Source: PALSA-894 sp034669145 (lineage in GTDB: Bacteria; Pseudomonadota; Alphaproteobacteria; Rhizobiales; Xanthobacteraceae). From it: a stretch of 64,000 nucleotides of DNA. Positions 1 through 9,044 of this stretch are shown piece after piece. Position 1 is the stretch's first letter. Each line of letters starts with the position of its first letter. The stretch lies in assembly GCA_034669145.1 (NCBI GenBank), contig JAXDNY010000281.1, forward strand, positions 62,001 to 126,000, written 5' to 3'. Under the pieces are notes generated by a model. The model saw only the letters and a list, made by a program, of their open reading frames with translations, made no database searches and was not told the origin of the DNA. A program made the translations under genes and the position numbers.

Positions 1-466
1 GCGGACCGAGCACGACCCGCTGCCGGCCGCCTCTGCGGCCAATGGCCGAAGAACAGACGCTGCCGGGCACGAAGGCGACATAGTCCCTATGCTCTTCCTT
101 GGCGGGATCGCGTACGACGAACCTGAAGGGGGTCTTTTCCTCCCAGTGTGCGATTGCGTCGGTTACGCGCGCTTGGTCCGGCAGGTTCGGGTCAATTTCG
201 TAGGGGACAAGGCGGTTCTTCCAGCGGAATTGCTGGCCCTTGATGGCAACGCCAAGATGCTGCGTGTTGGGATGCAAAATGCCGGGATTGTTTTCGATGA
301 ACGCGGCGACCGCCTTCATCTCCTCCACAGTGCCGAGAACAATGCATCCTTCGAACACCGCGAGGCCGTCCACCACCGTATAGGTAACCTTTTTCCAGCC
401 TTGACCGACCGGTTTGATATAAGTGGTTCCGACCTGCTTGCCTGGCGCGAATCCTTCCTGACCCAT
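1..466 (-). CDS. Astacin-like zinc metalloprotease, 3' end cut by window edge
   Basis: Read on the minus strand from ATG at 464-466, an open frame of 155 codons runs off the left edge without a stop. The second half matches the start of the M12A astacin catalytic domain: YEIDP after a basic cleavage-like region, AIAHWEEKTPFRFV, then DYVAFVPGSVCSSAIGR and GGRQRVVLGP. The zinc-binding HExxHxxGxxH would lie outside the window and cannot be checked. No clear signal peptide is visible; the first ~75 residues could be a propeptide or a substrate-like region. Upstream GGGAG could serve as ribosome site. Family is fairly sure, activity is inferred. Confidence 0.8.
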   Translation of the reverse strand, partial: MGQEGFAPGKQVGTTYIKPVGQGWKKVTYTVVDGLAVFEGCIVLGTVEEMKAVAAFIENNPGILHPNTQHLGVAIKGQQFRWKNRLVPYEIDPNLPDQARVTDAIAHWEEKTPFRFVVRDPAKEEHRDYVAFVPGSVCSSAIGRRGGRQRVVLGP

Positions 467-942
467 TGTCAAGCACTCCCGCTTCTAACTTTGATCGTAT
501 CATATCTCAGACACAACTCCACTAGTCAAATCAACTGCATTGAGACTGGCTGCGACAAAGCTTTGGACCAAATTTCGGAGCGGCACTGCCCGCCGCTGCT
601 CAAGACAAGCCCACTCGATTTGCGTCGGCTGCTCTCGCTGTCTGGCGGGAGAGAGCCTGGGGGCGTGGCGCACACGTTTCGCGATTATCATCGAACCGGA
701 AGCGCGTATCGTCACCGTTGTCGGCAGTGATCGCAAGGGCAAAGGCCTTGCCAAGACAACAGACTGCAAACCTACGCAGCGTGGAACCTCAGCCTTCCGA
801 AGATAACCGCTGATTATTGGTGAGAGTCTCTGAACTCGTTCCTATCGGATATCGATTGGTGAGCAACCCGTCACAGGCATCACCCGGCTATACCCGCAGA
901 AACCGAACGCCGAGCACTACTAAGGTCGCTTCGAAAAAATCG
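467..942. other. Intergenic, no recognised gene
   Basis: About 476 bases between the start of the astacin-like gene and the stop of the methyltransferase gene. Short open frames occur on both strands, but none resembles a known family or has a convincing start. It should hold the promoter of the astacin-like gene, which I cannot place. Confidence 0.5.
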
Positions 943-1641
943 TTACACTCTTACCGCCATCGCTTGCGTCGTGGGGAGCTCAATCAGACATTCCGGCTTG
1001 TCGGAAAAAAATTCATTTATCGCGCGAGCGACACCCGGAAGTACTGAGTAATCATGCGAGATAATCACGCCGCCACGGAGCATGCGTGGATAAAAAAACC
1101 GCAAACCGGCGATCGTGCTGGCATAAAGATCAACGTCGAGGTGCACGAGGCTAAAACGTAGATGCTCTACCGGGGCAGCAGTATCGGGAAATAGGCCTGC
1201 ATGGAAATGCACATTGGAGTAGCTCTCCAACAGAGCTCGCACTTTAGGAAGGGGGACGGCAAGTTGTCCCAGCGTGAACACCTTCGCTTCGCGATCCGCA
1301 GGTCGCGGCAGGCCTGCAAACGTGTCGAACAAATGTAGGGGACGTTCGCCCTTTGCTTCGCACAGGACACGCGCCGAACTTCCCTCGTAGACACCCACTT
1401 CGGCCATGGCACCGTGCAGGTCGCGTTGCGCGCGGGCCAACGAGTAAAGCAAGAACATTTCGTTGCCGGTCAATAGCGACTCAGAGCCGCGTCGGCATTC
1501 TCGCAACGTCGCCATCAGCGGAGCGCATTTATGGCCAGCGAGTAACAGAAGTTCAATGCGGGCTAACAGCCCAATTGTGCACCGCCGCAGTAACCTGCTG
1601 CGGCTGACGATCCGCTGAGCGCACGGGTATCTCATCCACAT
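943..1641 (-). CDS. TylF/MycF-type class I SAM-dependent O-methyltransferase
   Basis: A 232-residue protein of the macrocin O-methyltransferase (TylF) family, which methylates sugar hydroxyls on glycosylated natural products and glycans using S-adenosylmethionine and a metal ion. Visible signals: glycine-rich SAM loop AEVGVYEG at residues 80-87, acidic LFDTFAGLP at 104-112, the metal-binding HLDVDLY at 168-173, and GGVIISHDY at 190-198. The first ~40 residues are basic and weakly conserved, so a start a few codons later (M3) is possible. It lies downstream of, and in the same direction as, a UGT-type glycosyltransferase, which fits methylation of a glycosylated product. The exact substrate is unknown. 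Confidence 0.82.
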   Translation of the reverse strand: MWMRYPCAQRIVSRSRLLRRCTIGLLARIELLLLAGHKCAPLMATLRECRRGSESLLTGNEMFLLYSLARAQRDLHGAMAEVGVYEGSSARVLCEAKGERPLHLFDTFAGLPRPADREAKVFTLGQLAVPLPKVRALLESYSNVHFHAGLFPDTAAPVEHLRFSLVHLDVDLYASTIAGLRFFYPRMLRGGVIISHDYSVLPGVARAINEFFSDKPECLIELPTTQAMAVRV

Positions 1642-1858
1642 GGGTCACTCGCATGTGGAGGCGTCAACATGACCTGAGCACCTTCGGTGTGGGCACGCCG
1701 GAGGACCGTCCAACATCCGATTCCGGCGTCGTCACTGCGCTGCGACAAGAATCACGCAGCGTAAGCAACCGGAACACGTGCGTGATCAGCCGGTTGGTGC
1801 CACACATGTGCTTTCTAATCGGCCAATCAACTTGTGGCACCTCCACGATGACGCCTCC

Positions 1859-3118
1859 TCAACTCGTTACGGCCTGATCAATAATACGTATCGCCTCACC
1901 CGGACCGTCTTCAGCCATGAGACGGACGGCAAGATCGGCCGCTCGCTTGGCAAAATCGGGATTGGTACTTACCTGCTTTATCGATGACGCCAAATGCGCA
2001 GCCGTGATCTGACGTAGCGGAATCGGAGCTGGAGCAACCCCCAAAGCGCAAAGGCGCCGAGCCCAAAACATGTGATCGGCAAAGAATGGGACCGGGACTG
2101 AAGGTATGCCGGCCCGCAGACAAGCCGCAGTCGTACCGGCGCCACCGTGATGCATCATCATCTTCATTTGTGGCAGGAGCCACGCGTGGGGCGCCTCTTC
2201 CAGCACGAAGATGTGATCGTCAGGCGCAACCGCTTGTAGGGCTCCCCAGCCGGTAAGAACGATGGCCCTCGTTCCGTTTTCCCTTAGGGCAGCCCCCACA
2301 ATGGCAGCGAGCCGCTCCGGTGCCGGCACTCGCATACTGCCGAAACCAATACAGATCGGAGGAGGCCCAGCAGCGATGAAGTCGATTAGTGCGGCCGGTG
2401 GAGACCAGCCACGTGTGTTGTCTAGCACCCAGTAACCAGTTGGCTTTACGGGGTCCCCTTTTTCGGAAGGCACGACCACTGGACTGGCTCCTAGAAGCCC
2501 CGGTCCATGGATCATTTGGTGAGGAACACATACCCCCGCAATCGAAACCTCATTGCGTTCTTGCATGCGAGAACGCCATCGCTTGAGTAATGATCTAAAC
2601 AAGAGCCAATAGATTTGCTCAGTGACAATATGGCTGTAGCGGTTTCCGGGTCCGCCAAGCGAGGCGTCGAACGGCATTAAAATCGAAGGAAATGCTTCAG
2701 TGGGGTGAGCCGGGAGCGTGTACGCCGGGATGCACCGAGCACCTGTGTGACGCGCGATCACAAGTCCCGGAATTACTGCGAGGCGCGAGGCAATAATAAG
2801 CTCCGCATCATGGCATAGTTCCATGCAGTTGGAGAATGCTTCCTCGAAGATCTTCTCGGCTACACTGTAAAGCCCTCGGGCCAAGTGAAATCCGTTACCG
2901 CCGCTATTGATCCAGGCAAGTCCGTCGTCTTGCTGCAGGATGGCTTGCGGATCTCCGCCCATCGCGTGCGCCTTCAGACCATGCGCTGCTGCCACAGCCC
3001 GCATGCTTTCATGGGTGGCCATCACAATGTCGTAGCCGGCTCCTGCCATCCTCGTCGCCAGCGCGACGTACGGCTCGACATCGCCTCGTGATCCAAGCGC
3101 GATGACTACGCTTTTCAT
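1859..3118 (-). CDS. UGT/MGT-type family 1 glycosyltransferase
   Basis: A 419-residue GT-B glycosyltransferase resembling macrolide/sterol glycosyltransferases (family 1), which move a sugar from a nucleotide donor to a lipophilic acceptor. The N-terminal Rossmann half starts at once with IALGSRGDVEPYVALA (residues ~6-20). The C-terminal half has FGSM before a nucleotide-binding segment and the acceptor-adjacent MMHHGGAGTTAACLRAGIP signature around residue 320-340, followed by PFFADHMFWA. Length is normal for the family. It reads divergently from the GH1 gene with only 47 bases between starts, so the two probably share a compact promoter region. A role in a secondary metabolite or glycolipid pathway is inferred. 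Confidence 0.88.
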   Translation of the reverse strand: MKSVVIALGSRGDVEPYVALATRMAGAGYDIVMATHESMRAVAAAHGLKAHAMGGDPQAILQQDDGLAWINSGGNGFHLARGLYSVAEKIFEEAFSNCMELCHDAELIIASRLAVIPGLVIARHTGARCIPAYTLPAHPTEAFPSILMPFDASLGGPGNRYSHIVTEQIYWLLFRSLLKRWRSRMQERNEVSIAGVCVPHQMIHGPGLLGASPVVVPSEKGDPVKPTGYWVLDNTRGWSPPAALIDFIAAGPPPICIGFGSMRVPAPERLAAIVGAALRENGTRAIVLTGWGALQAVAPDDHIFVLEEAPHAWLLPQMKMMMHHGGAGTTAACLRAGIPSVPVPFFADHMFWARRLCALGVAPAPIPLRQITAAHLASSIKQVSTNPDFAKRAADLAVRLMAEDGPGEAIRIIDQAVTS

Positions 3119-3165
3119 TCAAGGGGTTGCCCGTAGCACGATTTTTCTATCTATGGTTATATCAC

Positions 3166-4617
3166 ATGAGGGCGAATATGACTCGGCATTTTCGGCAACC
3201 TCTTCCGAAACTTCCGGATTCATTTCGCTTCGGCGTCGCAACCGCCGATCACCAATGCGAAGCCCTTGACGAGCGCTATCCGGACGTCCGCGACATCTGG
3301 GACCGGATTCGCGGACGGCAGGAGCGGGGAAAAGCAACTGATTTCGCCGTCCGCTATCGCGAGGACATTGGTTTGGCGCGGGATGCGGGCTGCAAGGTCT
3401 TTCGATTTTCGGTAGCTTGGGCGCGGGTCGAGCCGGAGCCAGGTAGATTCAATAGCGAGGCGCTCGCGCACTACCAGCGGGTGGCGGAAGCCGTATGCGA
3501 GGCCGGCATGCAGCCAATGGTGACCTTGCATCATTTCGTCTGGCCCCCTCACATCGAACAAAGGGGAGGAATGACCTCTCCTGATTTCCCCAATTGGTTT
3601 GCCGCCTATGCGGCCGCGGTCGCGGCTGCTTTGGGATCACGGGTGGACGACTGGATAACGCTCAACGAACCTAACATACTTTGTTTCGGGTATATTCGAC
3701 CGTGGTGGCTGCGCGACTATGCATTCCATCCAGGACTTCCAGATGAATGCGGCTTGAGTCACCAATTGCGGATGATTGGACGGCTCATTCCCAATCTTTT
3801 TCAAGCTCATCGGCTTAGCCGGGAAGCGATTCACAGAATCAACCCACAAGCGCGCGTTGGCGCGAACCCCGCAATACTCGGGCTGCCAGCTTGGCTGCAA
3901 AGACTTATCGATTTTGTAGCTACACGGAGCGGGGCTTTGGATCGATTCGAACGAGGGAACCGCAAGCGATCGACGTCGGAACCGGCCGACACGGTGCAGC
4001 GGAAATCTATTCTTCAATCAATCGCTGGCCGGTTCCAGCGCTTCCTGGAGCCGTTCAGCATCTTTGCGACGGTCTTGTGCACTAGTTGGTGGCACCTCGG
4101 CCAGGCCGGCAGGCTACCTGAATTTCTATGTCCGGAACGCTGCATCGGCACTCAAGATTACGTCGGCCTTGACTATTTTTGGGCCCTTCGAACTCTAAAC
4201 GTCGCTCGCGTGAAAAATCTGGCTAAAGCGCTAACCACTGGATGGTACGAGCATGCCCCAGTTTGCCCGGAAGCCCTTTACGGCATACTGAACCGTCATT
4301 CACGGATGTTCCCCCATCTTCCAGTATACGTCCTTGAGATCGGCTGCGTGGAGGTCGCCGATGGCATCAAGCGAGCGGAATTCTACGAATCGCATATCGA
4401 GCAGGTGCAGAGAGCGGTCGCTGACGGCGTTAATGTGAACGCGTTTGTCGCATGGAGTATCACGTCGAATCGCGAGTGGTCGAGCACGTTTGGGCCGGGC
4501 TCCGACTTCGGCCTCTATCACGTAGACCTTGACGGCGATCCAATGCTGATCCGACGGACAACACCAGCACTGCAAGTCTACCGAAAAATAATTGCCGACC
4601 GCGGCGTCTCCGTATGA
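3166..4617 (+). CDS. Glycoside hydrolase family 1 (beta-glucosidase-like)
   Basis: A ~483-residue retaining beta-glycosidase of GH1. From ATG at 3166 the acid/base glutamate lies in WITLNEPN (E168) and the nucleophile position in VYVLEIGC, where most relatives have YITENG. The substrate-binding WSITSNREW and FGLYHVD blocks near the C terminus are present, as is FRFSVAWARVEP near the N terminus. A TTG start at 3127 would leave only 8 bases to the divergent gene; ATG 3166 or 3178 is preferred. Some members of this family in glycan or natural-product clusters trim or protect glycosides. The ENG-to-EIG change leaves the catalytic glutamate but may alter specificity. Confidence 0.85.
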   Translation: MRANMTRHFRQPLPKLPDSFRFGVATADHQCEALDERYPDVRDIWDRIRGRQERGKATDFAVRYREDIGLARDAGCKVFRFSVAWARVEPEPGRFNSEALAHYQRVAEAVCEAGMQPMVTLHHFVWPPHIEQRGGMTSPDFPNWFAAYAAAVAAALGSRVDDWITLNEPNILCFGYIRPWWLRDYAFHPGLPDECGLSHQLRMIGRLIPNLFQAHRLSREAIHRINPQARVGANPAILGLPAWLQRLIDFVATRSGALDRFERGNRKRSTSEPADTVQRKSILQSIAGRFQRFLEPFSIFATVLCTSWWHLGQAGRLPEFLCPERCIGTQDYVGLDYFWALRTLNVARVKNLAKALTTGWYEHAPVCPEALYGILNRHSRMFPHLPVYVLEIGCVEVADGIKRAEFYESHIEQVQRAVADGVNVNAFVAWSITSNREWSSTFGPGSDFGLYHVDLDGDPMLIRRTTPALQVYRKIIADRGVSV

Positions 4618-4741
4618 GTATCTGGCAAAAGCCGACGCCTGCGACCGCGGCTTCGACGGTGCATACCCAAGACTTAGCATCTGCTCAATCACAAAAGTGG
4701 CGTGGGGTTGGCTCTGGTCTAAACTCGGCCTTTAGAGTGCG

Positions 4742-5737
4742 ATGAGCGCGATCCTCGTGACGGGAGCGACGGGCATGATTGGCCACAGCCTAGTGGCTCG
4801 CCTGTGTCGTGAAGGCAAGACAGTTATCGCACATTCCCGTCCTTCCTCCGATGTCAGATTTCTCGACCGTCTTGGCATTCGTGTCGTTTGCTGCGAGCTT
4901 ACGAATGACGAGGCCCTCCATCATGCTTTAAAAGGGGTCGACTGTATCGTGCACTTGGCCGGGGCCGTCTCTGCAGCGGCGCCGTTCTCGGCCAATGACC
5001 CCGAGACCCAAGAACACTATCGTCAAGTCAACATCGAACTTACCGGTCGCCTTCTAAATGCGGCTCAGATCAACCTCGTGCGCCGTTTTGTCTACTGTAG
5101 TTCTGTCTCCGTGTATGCGCCAGATGCTTGCTCTCCAATTGCCGAAGATGCGCCTGTGCGACCTGCGTCGGATTATGGGATCTCTAAGCGTAAGGCGGAG
5201 ATCCTTGTCGAGACCGCAGCTACCGAGGGCCTGGAAACTGTCATTGTCAGGCCATGCATAATCGTCGGGCCAGGAGATCGTCACCTTATTCGAATGTTGC
5301 GCGCCCTGGCCTCCTTGCCCATGCTACTGATACCGGGCGGTGGCTCACGCCGCATCGACCTAGCAGATGTGGACGATGTAAGTGACCTTCTGTGGCGTTG
5401 CATTACGCAGGATGTGGCCGTAGGCAGGGTTTATAATGCGACATCAGGTACCCCGATGGCGATTTCAAGAATAGCCGCAATGCTTCCGGATCAATTTAAG
5501 TTGGGGCCCATTCTTCCGATACCGCACATCGTTTTCCAACGAGCATCTCGCCTCTTGCGCCCGTATGTCGGGGAGCGATTGCCGGAAATCGCTCCGCTCT
5601 TCGGCGATGTCGGAATAGCGTATCTAAAGAATGATGTGGTTTTCGATATCTCACGTGCGCGCCGCGAACTTGGATTCAAACCGGCTGGACAAGTCGGTGC
5701 CGCTGTCGCCCGAGCTCTCCATGAGAGCAAGTTGTGA
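4742..5737 (+). CDS. NAD-dependent epimerase/dehydratase (extended SDR)
   Basis: A 331-residue extended short-chain dehydrogenase/reductase. The NAD-binding glycine motif is GATGMIG at residues 7-13, DCIVHLAGAV is the central strand, the catalytic serine region is YCSSVSVY and the active-site tyrosine/lysine pair sits in YGISK. The C-terminal half carries a substrate-binding domain of the type seen in nucleotide-sugar epimerases/dehydratases and in sterol or polyketide ketoreductases. It follows the GH1 gene by 124 bases on the same strand. The product could be a sugar nucleotide-modifying enzyme or a reductase for the lipid part; the sequence alone does not decide. Confidence 0.85.
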   Translation: MSAILVTGATGMIGHSLVARLCREGKTVIAHSRPSSDVRFLDRLGIRVVCCELTNDEALHHALKGVDCIVHLAGAVSAAAPFSANDPETQEHYRQVNIELTGRLLNAAQINLVRRFVYCSSVSVYAPDACSPIAEDAPVRPASDYGISKRKAEILVETAATEGLETVIVRPCIIVGPGDRHLIRMLRALASLPMLLIPGGGSRRIDLADVDDVSDLLWRCITQDVAVGRVYNATSGTPMAISRIAAMLPDQFKLGPILPIPHIVFQRASRLLRPYVGERLPEIAPLFGDVGIAYLKNDVVFDISRARRELGFKPAGQVGAAVARALHESKL

Positions 5738-5835
5738 AATTGCCACTTCTCAAGCCCGAAATATCTGCTACCATGACGTGCTGCAAGGAGCGCCTACAAT
5801 TCACAATGCGAATCAACCTCACATAACTCCAGATT

Positions 5836-6819
5836 ATGGATCTCGATTCAACGCTGGAAAGACCAAGCCGACTCGGCGCTGCGACAGCATTGGGTACCGC
5901 ACTCGGTGTCTTAGTCCTTTGTCTAGTGTTTCAATTTGTCGTTCCACGGTCCATGGGGGTGGCACAACACAGTCTCGGTGAGACGAACATCAACTTTAGA
6001 TCTCTGATTCTTTACGCTACCGCAGGCGGCGTGCACATATTGCTATGCGCCGGCAGCATAATCTTCTTCTGCGAACAACTCAGAAGGAGTGAAACCAAGC
6101 GCGAGTACAAAGGCATCTTGAGAAACTCGTCTATTACATTTCTAATTATCTTCTCAGTCTTTCTAATCGCTTGTTATCTGGACATAAAAGTTGTGAGCCA
6201 ATCTTATGATGATAGGGTACGGCCGTTGGAAAGTGACCCTCGTCTAGCGTTCTTGCTCGCGCGGCACTCTATACCTTTAATACACTCTACATTTCAGCTG
6301 TTTGCTGTGTTTCCAGTAGCACTTATCTTCGTGGGCATTGCGGCAGCAGTGATGGCGTCATTTTGGGTCTCTCATAAAGCAATAAAATTTACTCATGGTG
6401 CGAGCAATCTTGATAGGTCTGGCATCCTAGAGTTGAAGAGAAATCTGACTCAGTTAATTGGACTAACTACCGTAGTCTTTACGACCAGCACAATCGCCAC
6501 GGTAACGCTGATGCAAATTGGCAGAGATTGGATTAGGGTTGGCGCTTCTCGCGAAGCATATATTCAAAATGGCCATGCAATGAGTATATTTTGGTCTGCC
6601 TGTTATTCGACAACAACCGTTCTTGTCGTCGTTCTACCACTGTGGTGGATTGCTCACCACACCCGGCACATTCAACGGGAAGCCAAGCGCCGCGGTAGGC
6701 GTCCTAGTTTCTATGATCAGATATCTGAGGTCATATCCTACAAGTCAATTGCGCAAGCGGGATTGGCTGCTTTGGCACCCCTGTTTACCAGTACAATTGC
6801 CGCAGTATTCAGCCCATGA
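5836..6819 (+). CDS. Uncharacterised multi-pass membrane protein
   Basis: A 327-residue protein that I do not recognise. Hydrophobic stretches near residues 18-37, 57-78, 98-118, 150-177, 208-228, 252-275 and 305-325 suggest six or seven membrane segments, with basic loops such as HTRHIQREAKRRGRR on one side. Base composition is visibly lower in GC than that of the core genes further right, which supports horizontal transfer of this block. It sits 98 bases after the epimerase gene and its stop is two bases from the stop of the convergent FabH-like gene. A transport or scaffolding role for the neighbouring pathway is possible but unsupported. Confidence 0.7.
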   Translation: MDLDSTLERPSRLGAATALGTALGVLVLCLVFQFVVPRSMGVAQHSLGETNINFRSLILYATAGGVHILLCAGSIIFFCEQLRRSETKREYKGILRNSSITFLIIFSVFLIACYLDIKVVSQSYDDRVRPLESDPRLAFLLARHSIPLIHSTFQLFAVFPVALIFVGIAAAVMASFWVSHKAIKFTHGASNLDRSGILELKRNLTQLIGLTTVVFTTSTIATVTLMQIGRDWIRVGASREAYIQNGHAMSIFWSACYSTTTVLVVVLPLWWIAHHTRHIQREAKRRGRRPSFYDQISEVISYKSIAQAGLAALAPLFTSTIAAVFSP

Positions 6820-6821
6820 GA

Positions 6822-7853
6822 TTACAATAATCGGACGACGCAGTGGCTCATGCCAGCAGCAGAGAGCCACGCTACAATATGGGAGCCGCCTTTGTCGGCG
6901 CAATCGAAATACTCATACCCAACAGGTATCGAGCTCGTCGCGACGTTTCCAAAGAACTCAAAGCAGTTACGAATCGTGTTTTCTTTGAGAATATGTTTTG
7001 AAGCATGAGCAGGTCCTGTCTGCGAAACCATGTGAGGCAGGACTATATCTGGCTCTCCATTTTCACGAACATATGCAGCCAAAACCGTTTGAGCCTCACG
7101 GTACGCGGCGGAGGCCATTGTTGGCGCATGAGCCACGAAGCAATCGTCAGACAACTTTGGCAATAGCCTGGTGGAATCCACGAACCGTTCAGGCCTGATC
7201 AAAGGAACGCAGCAGACGTCGGCAAGGCTACTGTTCGACTTGAAAACGCTCTGGAGCGGAACAAGTGGATCGACAATTGTCACCGAAGCTGCCTCACCCA
7301 GCGTTAATGCAGCAGCTTTCCATAGAAGATCTTCGGCATTCCTGATCGTGAATGCGGGAGGATAGACCTTTCCCGGCATTTCTAATGGAAACTCGGCTGA
7401 AATGATTGCGCAATAAGGCTTCTCTAGCGTGACGAAGTTGCGCGCTACCTGCGTCGCTGTGAACCATCCCATACAAGCGTCCGATATGTCGAATGTTCGC
7501 ACGCTCCGTAGATCGAATTTCTGAGCCAAAAGGCTTGCGTGCGATGGCTCCGCGACACCTCGATCTATACCGCAGTAAATCAGAATACCGATCTTTGCCA
7601 GGGCGCCTTTCTCCAGCTTGGCGATGCAGTTTCGCCACGCGTCAGAAATGTGTTCCACCGGCTTCGACAAGCCTGAACGCCAGTAACGCTGCTTAGATCC
7701 TGCACTCTCGAGAAATGACCTAATGCTGCCCTCGAGTTCGTCGATTTCTCCCACGTACGCTTTGCTCGATAGCTCTAGAGCTAGAGAAATGACGTATTCG
7801 TTTGTCGCTACGAATTCTGGGATGCTGGTTCCAACGGCAATGACGCGGGGCAT
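6822..7853 (-). CDS. FabH-like 3-oxoacyl-ACP synthase III (thiolase fold)
   Basis: A 343-residue beta-ketoacyl synthase III-like enzyme. The catalytic cysteine is C127 in DISDACMGW, the histidine is H274 in VLPHMVSQTG (FabH has HQAN here), and the asparagine is N303 in FGNVATSSIP, so the Cys-His-Asn triad is complete. Housekeeping FabH primes fatty acid synthesis; divergent family members in accessory clusters acylate, condense or transfer acyl groups in natural-product pathways. The altered HQAN motif and low-GC context favour a specialised role. Overall length is normal. It is convergent with the membrane protein gene. Confidence 0.82.
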   Translation of the reverse strand: MPRVIAVGTSIPEFVATNEYVISLALELSSKAYVGEIDELEGSIRSFLESAGSKQRYWRSGLSKPVEHISDAWRNCIAKLEKGALAKIGILIYCGIDRGVAEPSHASLLAQKFDLRSVRTFDISDACMGWFTATQVARNFVTLEKPYCAIISAEFPLEMPGKVYPPAFTIRNAEDLLWKAAALTLGEAASVTIVDPLVPLQSVFKSNSSLADVCCVPLIRPERFVDSTRLLPKLSDDCFVAHAPTMASAAYREAQTVLAAYVRENGEPDIVLPHMVSQTGPAHASKHILKENTIRNCFEFFGNVATSSIPVGYEYFDCADKGGSHIVAWLSAAGMSHCVVRLL

Positions 7854-7945
7854 AATCTGGAGTTATGCGGCGTTGGTGTCATATGCGCGCGCAGGCGCGC
7901 CGCAGCCAGGCGGCGGATCCAGAACTTGGTCGCAAGTAGTCGGTG

Positions 7946-8854
7946 TTATGCGAATGTTCCGAGTACGTCTGCACGTTCAAGCGTTGCCCTTAACGCTTCG
8001 TCCGACACATGCGTGTAGATCTCGGTCGTCGCGATACTCGAATGACCCAGTAGACGCTGAACAAATCTTATATCTACGCCCGTTTCGATAAGAAGTGTTG
8101 CCGCGGTGTGCCTGAGCATATGAGGGGTAACTCGTCGAGAAAGGCCGACCTCGCTCGCATAGCGGCGTAACTTTGACCGAATAGATTGAGGCTTCATCGG
8201 CAGTCCGTGACGGTTAACAAATAGCGCTCCGTAGCTACTTGCGACCTTTCGAAGCTGCTGAACTGATCCTCGCAATTTAGCTCGAAGAGCGGCGTCGGCA
8301 ATGTACGCAATTCGATCGCGCGAGCCCTTTCCCTGGATTCTAAGCGAGGTCCCGTCGGGAGAAACATCATCAATTGTGAGCTTGCACAACTCCCCAACAC
8401 GGATTCCAGTCGACACCATCAGAAGTATGGCCAAGCCGAGGCCGGCGTCAGGTTCGGCGAATTGGGTAGATCCAAAGGAGTCAGACGATCGCAGCAACGA
8501 CGACACCTCGGACCGCGAGAGAGCACGCGGCAACCGCTTTCGACGGGGAAGTTGGAGACGCCAGTTGGCGAAGGGATCAGGTAGCTCACCGAGGCTTGCC
8601 AGCCTCCGAAAGAATGTTCGCAAACACGCAAAGCGACGACGGACGGTTGCGATGGCTAATTTCCTCGTGCCAAGCATCTCCGTGAGATAGGCCCTGAGCG
8701 TGGGTTCGGTTGTGTCCGCGGTGGTCGCGCCAGCCGGTTGCCAAGAGCAAAAATCAGCTAAGTCAGCAGTGTAGGCCTGAACCGAATGCTGCGACAGCTG
8801 TCGCTCGACGGCGCAAAATTGCAAAAATTCGTCAGCGGCTACGCGGAGTTGCAT
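7946..8854 (-). CDS. Tyrosine recombinase, XerC/XerD-like
   Basis: A 302-residue site-specific recombinase. The N-terminal SAM-like core-binding domain spans residues ~5-90 (FLQFCAVERQLSQHSVQAY). The catalytic domain keeps all key residues: R152 in TGIRVGEL, K176 in QGKGSRD, H245 and R248 in HMLRH, H271 in LLGHSS and nucleophile Y280 in TEIYTHV. The ATG at 8852-8854 fits family length; the frame is open further upstream without homology. It sits beside and divergent from the nuclease-STAND-TPR gene, with ~190 bases between them, and likely mobilised that block. No attachment site could be recognised. Confidence 0.92.
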   Translation of the reverse strand: MQLRVAADEFLQFCAVERQLSQHSVQAYTADLADFCSWQPAGATTADTTEPTLRAYLTEMLGTRKLAIATVRRRFACLRTFFRRLASLGELPDPFANWRLQLPRRKRLPRALSRSEVSSLLRSSDSFGSTQFAEPDAGLGLAILLMVSTGIRVGELCKLTIDDVSPDGTSLRIQGKGSRDRIAYIADAALRAKLRGSVQQLRKVASSYGALFVNRHGLPMKPQSIRSKLRRYASEVGLSRRVTPHMLRHTAATLLIETGVDIRFVQRLLGHSSIATTEIYTHVSDEALRATLERADVLGTFA

Positions 8855-9044
8855 GTGGCGACACCAATCCTGAGACAGAATCGAACTTGGCGCAGGCGGT
8901 ACTCTGACGCCACTAACTTCTGCGCTCACGATTAACTGCGACCAGACTGGCAAACGCGGCAAGACAACCGTGGCAGCTCTTTCTGGCAGCGTGGCAACTC
9001 ACAATCTATGCCGCCTTCATGGAGACCGCACATAACTTGGAATT

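Noticed and set aside
89..730. 213-codon frame on the plus strand at the left edge
   Set aside because: It is antisense to the astacin-like frame, which has clear family motifs.
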